From positions 1 through 64,000 of the forward strand of contig NZ_SCTC01000050.1 of assembly GCF_004299445.1 (NCBI RefSeq): a DNA stretch of 64,000 bases, in the 5' to 3' direction. The stretch's first letter is position 1; every line of letters starts with the position of its first letter. The translations under genes and the position numbers were made by a program. This document shows positions 33,583 to 42,117 of the stretch, one piece after another. This stretch comes from Phenylobacterium sp. (lineage in GTDB: Bacteria; Pseudomonadota; Alphaproteobacteria; Caulobacterales; Caulobacteraceae). The notes under the pieces are model-generated. The model ran no database searches. It was not told where the DNA came from and saw nothing but the letters and a program-made list of their open reading frames with translations.

Positions 33583-34113
33583 TCAGCCCCGATGGTCGGG
33601 GTACGAAGCGTCGCGCTCCGAGATCAGTCGCGGGGCGGCCGGCCAGTCGATCCCGAAGGCCGGGTCGTTCCACCGGACGCCCGCGTCGTGGCCCGGCCGA
33701 TAGGCGGGTGCGATCTGGTAGACCACGTCGCTGTCGGGCTCGAGCGTCAGGAATCCGTGGGCTATGCCCTCATCGATGAAGAGGCCGAGCAGGTTCTCAG
33801 CCGAGAGCTCGGCGCCGGTCCATTGGCGGTAGGTGGGGCTGTCGGGGCGCAGGTCGACCGCCACGTCGAACACTCGGCCGCGGGTGACGCGCACCAGCTT
33901 GGTCTCGGCGTGCGGTGCGGCCTGATAGTGCATGCCGCGCAGGGTGCCGGCCTTCGGATTGCGCGAGATGCTGGTCTGGGCGGGCTCGAAGGGAATGCCC
34001 GCTGCGGCGAACGCCTCCGGGCAATGCAGGCGTGCGAAGAGGCCGCGCTCGTCCGCGTGCGGCTCGGCCTCCACGCGGACCACGCCCGCGATCGGGGTGG
34101 GCGTGAAGCGCAT
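33583..34113 (-). CDS. dTDP-4-dehydrorhamnose 3,5-epimerase-like cupin
   Basis: A 176-residue RmlC-fold epimerase. The RNPKAGTLRGMHYQ motif contains the catalytic His62, and IDEGIAHGFLTLEPDSDVVYQ carries the second conserved region. There is no rmlA/B/D in the window; in this operon it should act on the CDP-4-keto-6-deoxyglucose made by RfbG, or on its C-methylated product. The ATG shares a base with the stop of the C-methyltransferase gene upstream. Confidence 0.85.
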   Translation of the reverse strand: MRFTPTPIAGVVRVEAEPHADERGLFARLHCPEAFAAAGIPFEPAQTSISRNPKAGTLRGMHYQAAPHAETKLVRVTRGRVFDVAVDLRPDSPTYRQWTGAELSAENLLGLFIDEGIAHGFLTLEPDSDVVYQIAPAYRPGHDAGVRWNDPAFGIDWPAAPRLISERDASYPDHRG

Positions 34114-35354
34114 CAGTCCAGCACCCGCGTCAGCGGCGAGGCGACGACGAACCTGCCGCCCCAATCGGCGATGAAGGCCAGCTGCTGGGTGATCTCGTCC
34201 TTCAGGTTCCAGGGCAGGATGACGACGTAGTCGGGGCGTGTGGTCTTCACCGCCTCGGGCGCCCGGATCGGCACGTGGCTGCCCGGCAGGTAGCGGCCCT
34301 GCTTGGCGGGATTGGCGTCATAGACCTCGACGATGTCGTCGCGGGTGACGCCGCAGTGGTTGAGGAAGGTGTTGCCCTTGGCCGCCGCGCCATAGGCCGC
34401 GACCGCCTTGCCGTCGTCCCTGGCCGACGCCAGGAAGGCGCGGAAGCTCTCGCACATGGCGTCCACCCGCGCGGCGAAGCCCTCGTAGGTCTCGATGCGG
34501 CTCAGGCCCGCGGCGGCCTCGGTGGCGCGCAGGGTGCGCAGGGCCTCGGTCTCCTTGTGGGCCGACGCCTGGTGGCAACAGAACAGCCTCAGCGACCCGC
34601 CATGGGTGGACAGCAGCTCGACGTCGAACGGGCGCAGGCCATGGGCCGCCAGCACCTGCTCCACCGCCACCAGCGACAGGTACGAGTAGTGCTCGTGGTA
34701 GATCGTGTCGAACTGCACCAGCTGGATCAGGTTCAGGAGGTGCGGGAACTCGAAGGTGAGCACGCCCTCCGGCTTCAGCACGTGCCGGAAGCCGGCCACG
34801 AAGGCGTTGAGGTCGGGCACGTGGGCCAGCACGTTGTTGGCGGCCATCAGGTCGGCGCGGTCGCCGCGGGCCGCCAGGGCCCGCCCGGTCTCGGCGTTGA
34901 AGAACACCACGTCGGTGCGCACGCCGATGGCGCGAGCCGCCTCGGCGGTGTTGGCCGTGGGCTCGATGCCCAGCACGGGCACGTTGCGGGCCAGGAAGTG
35001 CTTCAGGAGGTAGCCGTCGTTGCTGGCCACCTCGATGACGAGCGACTCCGGCCCCAGGCCGAAGCGTTCGATCATCGCCTCGGCGTAGCGCTTCGCGTGC
35101 GCCACCCAGCCCGGCGAGAACGACGAGAAATAGGCGTAGCCGGCGTCGAAGATCGCCTCGGCCGGCACCTCGTGATCGGCCTGCACCAGGAAGCAGCGGT
35201 CGCAGACGCGGGTGTGCAGCGGAAACACCGGCTCGTTCCCCGCCGCCAGTTGGTCGGGCGTCAGGTAGCTGTTGGCCAGCGGCTGCTCGCCGAGGTCCAG
35301 GAAGGTGCGGGTGAGCGGGGCGCGGCAGAAGCGGCAGAGGGGGGCGGAACTCAT
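34113..35354 (-). CDS. NDP-hexose C-methyltransferase (TylCIII-like)
   Basis: A 413-residue protein of the sugar C-methyltransferase type. An N-terminal zinc site has Cys7/Cys10 and Cys51/Cys54 (CRFC, CDRC). The SAM domain carries VIEVASNDGYLLKHF and IEPTANTAEAA. The C-terminal domain has AYGAAAKGNTFLNHCG. Relatives add a methyl group to C3 of a 4-keto-6-deoxy sugar. Context with CDP-glucose enzymes makes a CDP-linked branched sugar likely. ATGA overlap with rfbG. Confidence 0.88.
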   Translation of the reverse strand: MSSAPLCRFCRAPLTRTFLDLGEQPLANSYLTPDQLAAGNEPVFPLHTRVCDRCFLVQADHEVPAEAIFDAGYAYFSSFSPGWVAHAKRYAEAMIERFGLGPESLVIEVASNDGYLLKHFLARNVPVLGIEPTANTAEAARAIGVRTDVVFFNAETGRALAARGDRADLMAANNVLAHVPDLNAFVAGFRHVLKPEGVLTFEFPHLLNLIQLVQFDTIYHEHYSYLSLVAVEQVLAAHGLRPFDVELLSTHGGSLRLFCCHQASAHKETEALRTLRATEAAAGLSRIETYEGFAARVDAMCESFRAFLASARDDGKAVAAYGAAAKGNTFLNHCGVTRDDIVEVYDANPAKQGRYLPGSHVPIRAPEAVKTTRPDYVVILPWNLKDEITQQLAFIADWGGRFVVASPLTRVLD

Positions 35355-36406
35355 TTGCGAGCTTCGTAGCCTTCGATCTGCTCCAGGCAAAGGGACAGCG
35401 CGTCCTCGCCGGCCGCCTGGCGTCCGTACCAGTCCATGGTGAGCGCGACGGCGTCGGGCGCCTCCAGGCGGCTTTCGAAGCCCAGGACGGTGCGGGCCAG
35501 GGTGGCGTCGATGGCCAGCGCCTTCGCTTCCAGCGAGGTCGGGTCCGGCTCGTGCACCCAGGGCATGCCGCCGAGCGCCTGGACGCCCAGCGTCGCCAGC
35601 TCGCCCACCGTGACCTCGGTGCCGCCGGGCCGGGGGCCGAAGTTCAGCGCGCGTGGCGCGTCGGGGCGCATCGCCAGCGCCTCCAGCAGGGTGAAGTAAC
35701 CGGCCAGGCAGTCCAGCACATGCTGCCAGGGGCGCGTGGCCTCGGGATGGCGCAGCACAACGGCCTCGCCGGCGCGGGTCGCGCGCACGATGTCGGCCAC
35801 CAGCCGGTCGCGCGAGAAGTCGCCTCCCCCGATGACGTTCCCGCCCCGCGCCGTCCCGACCGCCACGTCCTTGAAGTAACTCTTGGCGAAGCTCTGCACG
35901 ACGATCTCGGCCGCCGCCTTGGACGCCGAGTACGGGTCCTTGCCGCCCAGGTTGTCACCTTCCTGGAAGGCGCGACCCGAGTCGTTGTTGGCGTAGACCT
36001 TGTCCGAGGTGATCGTCAGCACCGCCTTGAGTTCGGGCTGTCCGCGCAAGGCCTGCAGCAGCCGCGCCGTGCCCATGACGTTGGTGTCGAACGTGCCCAG
36101 CGGATCCTCGACCGAAGTGCGCACGATCGCCTGGGCGGCCATGTGCAGGACAAGGTCGAAGGTCTTGCCGGCCAGCGCCGCCTCGATCGCCGCGGGGTCG
36201 CGGATGTCGCCCAGATGGGAATCCACACGTTCGGCGACGCGGGCCATCTCGAACAGGCTGGGGCTCTGGTCGGGCGCGAGCGACAGGCCGGTCACCTGCG
36301 CCCCCATCCGCGTCAGCCAGATCGACGCCCACGAGCCCTTGAAGCCCGTGTGGCCGGTCAGCAGGACCCGCTTTCCGGCCCAGAATGCCGGGTTCAGCGT
36401 CGCCAC
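35351..36406 (-). CDS. rfbG: CDP-glucose 4,6-dehydratase
   Basis: A 351-residue SDR converting CDP-glucose to CDP-4-keto-6-deoxyglucose. It has the nucleotide loop GHTGFKG (18-24), DLVLHMAAQAIVRTSVEDP, the catalytic TSDKVY and YSASK motifs, and ATRPWQHVLDCLAGY, which is distinctive for RfbG. It overlaps rfbF by 13 bases, so the two are translationally coupled. No rfbH (3-dehydrase) follows, so the product is not a 3,6-dideoxyhexose by the classical route. Confidence 0.93.
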   Translation of the reverse strand: MATLNPAFWAGKRVLLTGHTGFKGSWASIWLTRMGAQVTGLSLAPDQSPSLFEMARVAERVDSHLGDIRDPAAIEAALAGKTFDLVLHMAAQAIVRTSVEDPLGTFDTNVMGTARLLQALRGQPELKAVLTITSDKVYANNDSGRAFQEGDNLGGKDPYSASKAAAEIVVQSFAKSYFKDVAVGTARGGNVIGGGDFSRDRLVADIVRATRAGEAVVLRHPEATRPWQHVLDCLAGYFTLLEALAMRPDAPRALNFGPRPGGTEVTVGELATLGVQALGGMPWVHEPDPTSLEAKALAIDATLARTVLGFESRLEAPDAVALTMDWYGRQAAGEDALSLCLEQIEGYEARK

Positions 36407-37161
36407 GGCGCCTCGCCGGAGGCCCAGAGGCCTTCCAGGATGTTCTTGTCGCGCAGCGTGTCCATGGCGGCCCAGAAGCCGTCGTGGCGATACGCCATCA
36501 GCTCGCCGTCCGCAGCCAGACCCTCCAGCGGCTCTCGCTCCCAGATGGTGGGGTCGCCGTCGACGCGGTCGATCACCGAGGGGTTCAGGACGAAGAAGCC
36601 GCCGTTGATCAGCCCCTGGTCGCCCGGCGGCTTCTCGATGAAGCGGTCGACGCGGCCGTCGTTGATATCCAGCGCGCCGAAGCGGCCGGGCGGGGCGACG
36701 GCGGTGATCGTGGCCGCCTTGCCGTGAGCCTTGTGGAAGGCCGTCAGCGCGGTCAGGTCCACGTCGGCGACGCCGTCGCCATAGGTCATGTGGAACGGCT
36801 CGCCCGGCTCCAGGTACTTCGCCACGCGCTTCAGCCGGCCGCCGGTCATGGTGTCGGACCCGGTCTCGACCAGCGTGACCTTCCAGGGTTCGTGGTTGGT
36901 GGCGTGGTATTCGATCGTGCCTGTCGCCAGGTCGACCGTCAGGTCGGCGTTATGCAGCACGTAGTTGGCGAAGTACTCCTTCACCACATAGCCGCGGTAG
37001 CCCAGGCACACGACGAAGTCGCTGAAGCCGTGGTGCGCGTACAGCCGCATGATGTGCCAGAGGATCGGCCGGCCGCCGATCTCGATCATGGGCTTGGGTT
37101 TGAACTGGCTCTCCTCGGAGATGCGCGTTCCCAGGCCGCCGGCCAGGATCACCGTCTTCAT
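36394..37161 (-). CDS. rfbF: Glucose-1-phosphate cytidylyltransferase
   Basis: A 255-residue nucleotidyltransferase making CDP-glucose from CTP and glucose 1-phosphate. It has the N-terminal LAGGLGTRISEES signature, KPKPMIEIGGRPILWHIM, and MTYGDGVADVDL, all RfbF-specific. It is the first gene of a seven-gene minus-strand operon (rfbF, rfbG, C-methyltransferase, 3,5-epimerase-like, FkbM, SDR, acetyltransferase) and is divergent from a sulfotransferase 138 bases away. Confidence 0.95.
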   Translation of the reverse strand: MKTVILAGGLGTRISEESQFKPKPMIEIGGRPILWHIMRLYAHHGFSDFVVCLGYRGYVVKEYFANYVLHNADLTVDLATGTIEYHATNHEPWKVTLVETGSDTMTGGRLKRVAKYLEPGEPFHMTYGDGVADVDLTALTAFHKAHGKAATITAVAPPGRFGALDINDGRVDRFIEKPPGDQGLINGGFFVLNPSVIDRVDGDPTIWEREPLEGLAADGELMAYRHDGFWAAMDTLRDKNILEGLWASGEAPWRR

Positions 37162-37299
37162 GCGTCCGCCTTGCAGGCGCGCCCCCCATGGACCCCACTG
37201 GGACTCATCCGGCGCGCAGGTTTGAACGCCGTCTTAGCGGCTCCCGGGCTGCGTCAGAAGCCCCTTGCCCGAAACGCCGCACCGGGGGATGCACGGACC

Positions 37300-38043
37300 A
37301 TGGCCGAACCGCCCCTCGTCAGCTTCCTGATCGCCGGCGCCCAGAAGGGCGGGACCACGGCCCTGTTCGACTACCTGACCGAATATCCCGACATCGCCTT
37401 GCCGACCGAGAAGGAACTGCACTTCTTCGACGACGAGGGGCAGGACTGGTCCGAGCCGGACTATCGCGCCTATCACGCGCGGTTTCCGGCCCCAGCGGGG
37501 CGGCCCTGCGGCGAGGCGACGCCGATCTACAGCTACTGGCCGAACAGCCTGGAGCGGATCTGCGCCTACAACCCGGCCATGAAGGTCATCATGGTCCTGC
37601 GCGACCCGGTGCAGCGCGCGTGGTCGCACTGGCGGATGGAGTATGCGCGAGGCGTCGAGACCCACCCGTTCGCCTGGTGCATCCGCGAAGGACGACAGCG
37701 CCTGTTCGCCGCCGACCCCTGGGGCCACCATCGCGAGTTCAGCTATGTCGAGCGCGGCTTCTACGCCGAACAGGTCGAGCGGCTGCTGGGCCTGTTCCCG
37801 CGTCAGCAGCTGCTGCTTCTGACGTCGGACGAGCTGCGCGGCGATCCGGGCTCGGCGCTGCAACGGGTGCGCGGATTACTGGACCTGCCACAGGCGCCGA
37901 CGCCCGCCGCGCGCGAGGTGCATGTGGGCCAGGCGATCGACTATCCCTCGCGGCTGACGCCGGACGACGTCGCGCATCTGCGCCAGGTCTATGCCGCCGA
38001 CGCCGACCGGCTGGCGGCGCTGACCGGCATCCGTTTCCAATAG
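37300..38043 (+). CDS. PAPS-dependent sulfotransferase
   Basis: A 247-residue cytoplasmic sulfotransferase of the heparan/NodH type. The 5'-phosphosulfate loop is AQKGGTTALFDYL (14-26) and the 3'-phosphate motif is RDPVQRAWSHW (101-111). It transfers sulfate from PAPS to a hydroxyl, here probably on a sugar of the surface glycan. It is divergent from the CDP-sugar operon. A second, unrelated-looking sulfotransferase is at 54146. Confidence 0.87.
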   Translation: MAEPPLVSFLIAGAQKGGTTALFDYLTEYPDIALPTEKELHFFDDEGQDWSEPDYRAYHARFPAPAGRPCGEATPIYSYWPNSLERICAYNPAMKVIMVLRDPVQRAWSHWRMEYARGVETHPFAWCIREGRQRLFAADPWGHHREFSYVERGFYAEQVERLLGLFPRQQLLLLTSDELRGDPGSALQRVRGLLDLPQAPTPAAREVHVGQAIDYPSRLTPDDVAHLRQVYAADADRLAALTGIRFQ

Positions 38044-38082
38044 GGCCATAGTTTCGTCCCGCCGCATCGCCAGGGTCCCCGC

Positions 38083-39063
38083 ATGAAGGTCGCCGCGCTC
38101 CCAGTCCTCGCCCTCGCCGCCCTGGCGCCCCCCGCATCCACGCAGACGGCGCGGCCCGTGCTGGACTTTCCGCTGGCCTGCGAGTTGGGCCGGACGTGCG
38201 AGATCCAACACTACGTCGACCGCGATCCCACGCCGGCGACGCGCGACTATCGCTGCGGGCTGAACACCTACGACAAGCACAACGGCATCGACATCCGCAT
38301 CCCCGACATGGCCGCCCAGCGCCGTGGCGTGGCGGTGCTGGCCGCGGCGCCCGGCCGCGTGGCGCGGCTGCGGGACGGAGTCGCCGACATCTCGATACGG
38401 GCGCCGGGCGCGCCGCCGGTGACCAACGCCGAGTGTGGCAACGGCGTCGTTCTGGATCACGGCGACGGCTGGGAGACCCAGTACTGCCACCTGGCCAAGG
38501 GCAGCATCGGGGTAAAGGTCGGCGACGTGGTGAAGGCCGGGGCGCCGCTGGCGCGGGTGGGCCTGTCGGGCAACACCGAGTTCCCTCACCTGCACTTCAC
38601 CGTCCGGCGGGGCGGGCAGATCATCGATCCCTTCGCCCCGGAGCCGCAGGCGGCGTGTGGCGTCCAGCCGGGTCTGTGGCGGGCCGATGCGGCGGCCAAG
38701 ATGGTCTACCGCAAGGGGGTGGTGCTGAACGCCGGCTTCACCGATGGCGAGCTCACCCAGGAGCAGCTGGAGGCGGGCGGCGTGAGGCCCTTCAGCGCCG
38801 CCGCGCCCTATCTGGTGTCGTACGTCCGCGCGATCGCGCTGCAGCCGGGCGACGTGGTCGAACTGGAACTGAAGGCGCCGGACGGGGCGGTGCTGGCCAA
38901 GAGCCGCGCCGAGCCGCTCAAGGCCTGGCGCGCGCAGAGCCTCGTCTACGTGGGCAAACGGCGACCGGCGACGGGTTGGGCCCGTGGAACCTACGTCGCC
39001 GACTACCGGGTCTGGCGCGAGGGCAAGGTCGCGATCTCCAGGCGGATCCAGGTGGCGCTCTAG
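38083..39063 (+). CDS. M23-family metallopeptidase (LytM domain), exported
   Basis: A 326-residue protein with a signal peptide (about 1-21). The LytM/M23 domain carries the zinc ligands His66 and Asp70 (HNGID) and HLHF (His169, His171). A C-terminal beta-rich domain (about 200-326), ending in VADYRVWREGKVAISRRIQV, is not recognised. M23 enzymes cut peptidoglycan cross-bridges or act as activators. The zinc site is complete, so it is probably active in the periplasm. Confidence 0.85.
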   Translation: MKVAALPVLALAALAPPASTQTARPVLDFPLACELGRTCEIQHYVDRDPTPATRDYRCGLNTYDKHNGIDIRIPDMAAQRRGVAVLAAAPGRVARLRDGVADISIRAPGAPPVTNAECGNGVVLDHGDGWETQYCHLAKGSIGVKVGDVVKAGAPLARVGLSGNTEFPHLHFTVRRGGQIIDPFAPEPQAACGVQPGLWRADAAAKMVYRKGVVLNAGFTDGELTQEQLEAGGVRPFSAAAPYLVSYVRAIALQPGDVVELELKAPDGAVLAKSRAEPLKAWRAQSLVYVGKRRPATGWARGTYVADYRVWREGKVAISRRIQVAL

Positions 39064-39256
39064 GGGCGGTTTGGTGATGACCTAGTCGTGAACTGGCCAA
39101 GCTTCTCCATGGCGAGGCTTTGCGCTAGGTTTCCTCTGTCAGCCTAGCTCTCCAGTGGCTGTGTCGCATTGGCCGGGCGGTGGATCGCGAGATCCGTCGT
39201 CCGGCCGTCTGCGTTTTGGGCGTTGGCGACCTTCTGGAGGGCTGCGGCCGCGGCCT

Positions 39257-40909
39257 TCAGCCGCCCGGATGCAGCGCTACGACGTCGTGCCGCGCCAGCC
39301 AGATCAGCCCGCGCTCCAGGAAATTGCGACGGCCCGTCGGGATCAACTCGATCACCTTGGCCACCGGCATCGGACCGTGCTCGGCCAGCGCCTGGATCAC
39401 CACCTCGAGTTCGGCGTCGCTGGGACGGTTGAAGCGGCTATAGACGGCCAGCGCCCCGCTGAGCCGCGCGTGGGCGGCCGGCCAGTCCATGCCCGGGTTC
39501 AGCACGACCACATCATGACGTGAGAGGTGTCTCGTCGGGTAGCCGGCGAACAGGACATAGGGGTCGGGCCGGTACGGGTTCTGACGGCGCGTCGGCTCAG
39601 GCGGGGCTGCGGCGAGCCGGGCGCGCTGCTCGGTCCAGAGCGCCTGATACTGCGGGATGATCGCCGCCCAGTCGAAGACGTCGCGCGCCTGCTGGCGGGC
39701 CGCTTCGCCCATCGACCGACGGATCTTCGGATGGTCGATCAGCGTCGCCAGGGCCGCCTCGGCGCGGTCCAGGTCGACGGCGGTGTACTGGGCGGCGGCC
39801 CCCACATAGGTCTCGTAGCTGATCCACTTGTTGGCGAACCAGGTGGCCAGGTCCGCGCCGAAGCCGGGCCGCGGCGTGACGGTGGGGACGCGGAAGCCGT
39901 CGATGCCGTCCCGAACGGTGTCCTTGTAGCCGTCCCAGTCGGTGACGACGCACGGCAGGCCCGCCGCCATCGCCTCGACCGGCGTCAGGCCGAAGGTCTC
40001 CTGGATGTTGTCGGAAAAGCTGATGAAGATGTCGGCCACCGACCAGATCGAGAAGCGCACGTCGGCGGGGCGGCCGTCCACCTCGCGGTAGTGGATCGAG
40101 GGGCAGAGCTTGCGGGTCTCCTCGTGAAAGCCCGGGCCGGCGGCGGCGGGCTCGATCCAGCCTGAGTTGACCCAGTAGACGGGCTTTCCCGTGCGGCGGG
40201 CGGCGCGCTCCAGGGCCATGGCCATCAGCGCCGGGTTCATCTTGGTCCGCACGCTGAAGCGGCCGACGAAGAGGACGACCACGGCGTCGTCGGGGATGTC
40301 GAGCCGCGCGCGCCAGGCGCTGCGGTGCTCGGGCGTGGTGGCGAAGTCGTCGACGTTGACGCCCAGCGGGATGGTCGCGCGCATCGGCTCCGGGCGTCGG
40401 CGCGGGCCGTAGGCGTCGGCCATGTAGTCGCGCATGGCCGAGAGCTGGGTCTCGACCGCGTCGCGCACCGCGCTCGAGGTGCAGATGAGGGCGTCGTAGT
40501 CCTCGGTCGGCGCGATCAGCAGGTCGGGGATAAGGCGCATGACGGTGGCCGTCGCCGTCGTGTGGGTGAGGCCGCAAAGGGCGTAGTGGCGCGCGCCGTG
40601 GGGCGCGCGCTGCCAGGCCTCGGCGTCGATCTCGGGAGACGGGACGTTGAGGACCCCGGGGTCGGAGAGTTCGTGGCGGCGAGCCTGGCCGATCCAGCGG
40701 ATCGGCTTGCGGGGTGGCTCGATGCGGTTGACGAGTTCCTCAAGCTCGGCCTGTGGCCGGCCGGTGACATTCCAGAAGTGGTAGCGATCCACCTCGGCGT
40801 GCCGGAGGAAACCGCGCAAGAAGCTCTCGCCGGCGGCATGGCGCCCCAGGAGACTCGGCCCTGTGGTGTCGTAGCCATTCGGATGGAGGAAGAGCGCCGC
40901 GTTCGACAT
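39257..40909 (-). CDS. Glycosyltransferase, GT4-type, with C-terminal helical extension
   Basis: A 550-residue retaining GT-B enzyme. It has the donor-site motif ETFGLTPVEAMAAGLP (E-x7-E) and VLFVGRFSVRTKMNP. The C-terminal ~90 residues form a helical extension ending in FLERGLIWLARHDVVAL. The paralogue at 60488-62185 shares the core layout and this C-terminal signature. The ATG at 40909 (MSNAALFLHPNGYD) is chosen; longer frames are non-homologous sequence. Sugar and acceptor are unknown, probably an O-polysaccharide intermediate. Confidence 0.85.
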   Translation of the reverse strand: MSNAALFLHPNGYDTTGPSLLGRHAAGESFLRGFLRHAEVDRYHFWNVTGRPQAELEELVNRIEPPRKPIRWIGQARRHELSDPGVLNVPSPEIDAEAWQRAPHGARHYALCGLTHTTATATVMRLIPDLLIAPTEDYDALICTSSAVRDAVETQLSAMRDYMADAYGPRRRPEPMRATIPLGVNVDDFATTPEHRSAWRARLDIPDDAVVVLFVGRFSVRTKMNPALMAMALERAARRTGKPVYWVNSGWIEPAAAGPGFHEETRKLCPSIHYREVDGRPADVRFSIWSVADIFISFSDNIQETFGLTPVEAMAAGLPCVVTDWDGYKDTVRDGIDGFRVPTVTPRPGFGADLATWFANKWISYETYVGAAAQYTAVDLDRAEAALATLIDHPKIRRSMGEAARQQARDVFDWAAIIPQYQALWTEQRARLAAAPPEPTRRQNPYRPDPYVLFAGYPTRHLSRHDVVVLNPGMDWPAAHARLSGALAVYSRFNRPSDAELEVVIQALAEHGPMPVAKVIELIPTGRRNFLERGLIWLARHDVVALHPGG

Positions 40910-40986
40910 GTAGTCCCGACTTAGCTCAGCGGCGGCGACGTGGGCAAAGGGAAAGGATTGCGGCAGGGCGCGAAGGCCCGGGCGTC

Positions 40987-41898
40987 CTAGCCGCGCAAGC
41001 CGGCGAGAGCGGCCTTTACATTCGGGATCACATCCGACCAGTCGCCGCGCACGGTCTGCCGGAAAAGCCGGTGGCTCGGGTACCAGCGCGTGGCCGAGCC
41101 GCCGGCGCCCCAGCGCCAGTCTCCCGGCGTGGAGAGCATGAGGAAGCAAGGCTTGCCCATGGCGCCCGCCAGGTGCGCCACGGCCGTGTCTACGGAGAGG
41201 ACGACCTCGAGTTTGGAGATGATCTGGCGGGTGTCCTCAAAATCCTTCGCACCGGTGTGCTCCGGCAGCAGGCTGACAACGTCCGGCCAGGAGAGGATGT
41301 CGGCGACCAGCTCCGGCGGCAGCGAGCGCGCGCCGTCGTTGACCTGGGTCGGGTTGCCGCAACCTATGAAGCCGATCCCGGAGCCGCCTGGGCTTGTCGG
41401 CAGATAGGGCGGGCTCTCGCACCGCCCGACGAGGCGGGGGAGCGAGCCACAGAGGACCCAGGCATCGTGCGGGGGGATATGGACCTTGCCCGTCGCGCTG
41501 TGCGTGGGCGCGCCGAGGGCGGAGAGCAGCCGAACGAGAGGCGGTTTTGTGAAGAGGGTCACTTCGATGCCTTGGGCGCGGAGCATCGGCACATATCGGG
41601 CGAACATGATCTCGTCACCAAAGCCCTGTTCGGGCAGGACGAGGAGCGAGCTGACGCTCTGCCCCGTCCATTCGGGGAAGCTTAGCGTCCGGGGCAGGTT
41701 CACGCGCGCGGGACGGTGCTCCCAGAGCCGCCAGCCCTCCTGGTCGTGCCCTTCGCGAAGCAGGAAGTAGGCGAGGTGAAATCGCACGCGGTCGGTCGGC
41801 GCGAGCGCGAGGACCTTGCGAAGGATCGATATCGCCTGGTCAGGTCGGCCCAGGAGGTCGTTGGCCAGGGCAAGCTGCACCGCATCCACCTGAGTCAT
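40987..41898 (-). CDS. TPR/GT9-like glycosyltransferase (heptosyltransferase fold)
   Basis: A 303-residue protein. A short N-terminal TPR-like helix pair (DLLGRPDQAISILRKVLALAP) is followed by VLPEQGFGDEIMFARY, the opening of the GT9-like domain, and it ends with LSVDTAVAHLAGAMGKPCF, the conserved acceptor/donor loop of ADP-heptose:LPS transferase-like proteins. Such TPR-GT9 proteins occur in glycan and protein-glycosylation loci. The start at 41898 is preferred; GTG/ATG further upstream (41937) is possible. Confidence 0.75.
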   Translation of the reverse strand: MTQVDAVQLALANDLLGRPDQAISILRKVLALAPTDRVRFHLAYFLLREGHDQEGWRLWEHRPARVNLPRTLSFPEWTGQSVSSLLVLPEQGFGDEIMFARYVPMLRAQGIEVTLFTKPPLVRLLSALGAPTHSATGKVHIPPHDAWVLCGSLPRLVGRCESPPYLPTSPGGSGIGFIGCGNPTQVNDGARSLPPELVADILSWPDVVSLLPEHTGAKDFEDTRQIISKLEVVLSVDTAVAHLAGAMGKPCFLMLSTPGDWRWGAGGSATRWYPSHRLFRQTVRGDWSDVIPNVKAALAGLRG

Positions 41899-42065
41899 CC
41901 GTCGGGCTCGCTCCTCTGGGTCCCTTGAATGGCCCACGGCGGCAAGTCGTCCGACGCCGGGGGCTGTAACATATCCGTGGAAGACGGGACGTGCACCCGT
42001 CGGCCGTGGGGCCGTCGATGGGGGGTGGGGCGCCCTGCGGTCGTAGGTCGCGGAGGGTCACGCAC

Positions 42066-42094
42066 AAAAAAAGGGCCGCCCTGAAGGGCGGCCC
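42066..42094 (-). terminator. Rho-independent terminator of the RTX gene
   Basis: On the minus strand a perfect 9-bp stem (GGGCCGCCC, loop TTCA, GGGCGGCCC) is followed by seven T. It lies 24 bases after the stop of the RTX gene and is the clearest intrinsic terminator in the window, consistent with a highly expressed transcript. Confidence 0.92.
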
Positions 42095-42117
42095 AATCCT
42101 TAGTACTATCGTCCGAC

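Noticed and set aside
39064..39256. Possible short gene between the M23 peptidase and GT4 genes
   Set aside because: Short frames there have no ribosome binding site and basic low-complexity products; nothing recognisable in the stretch.
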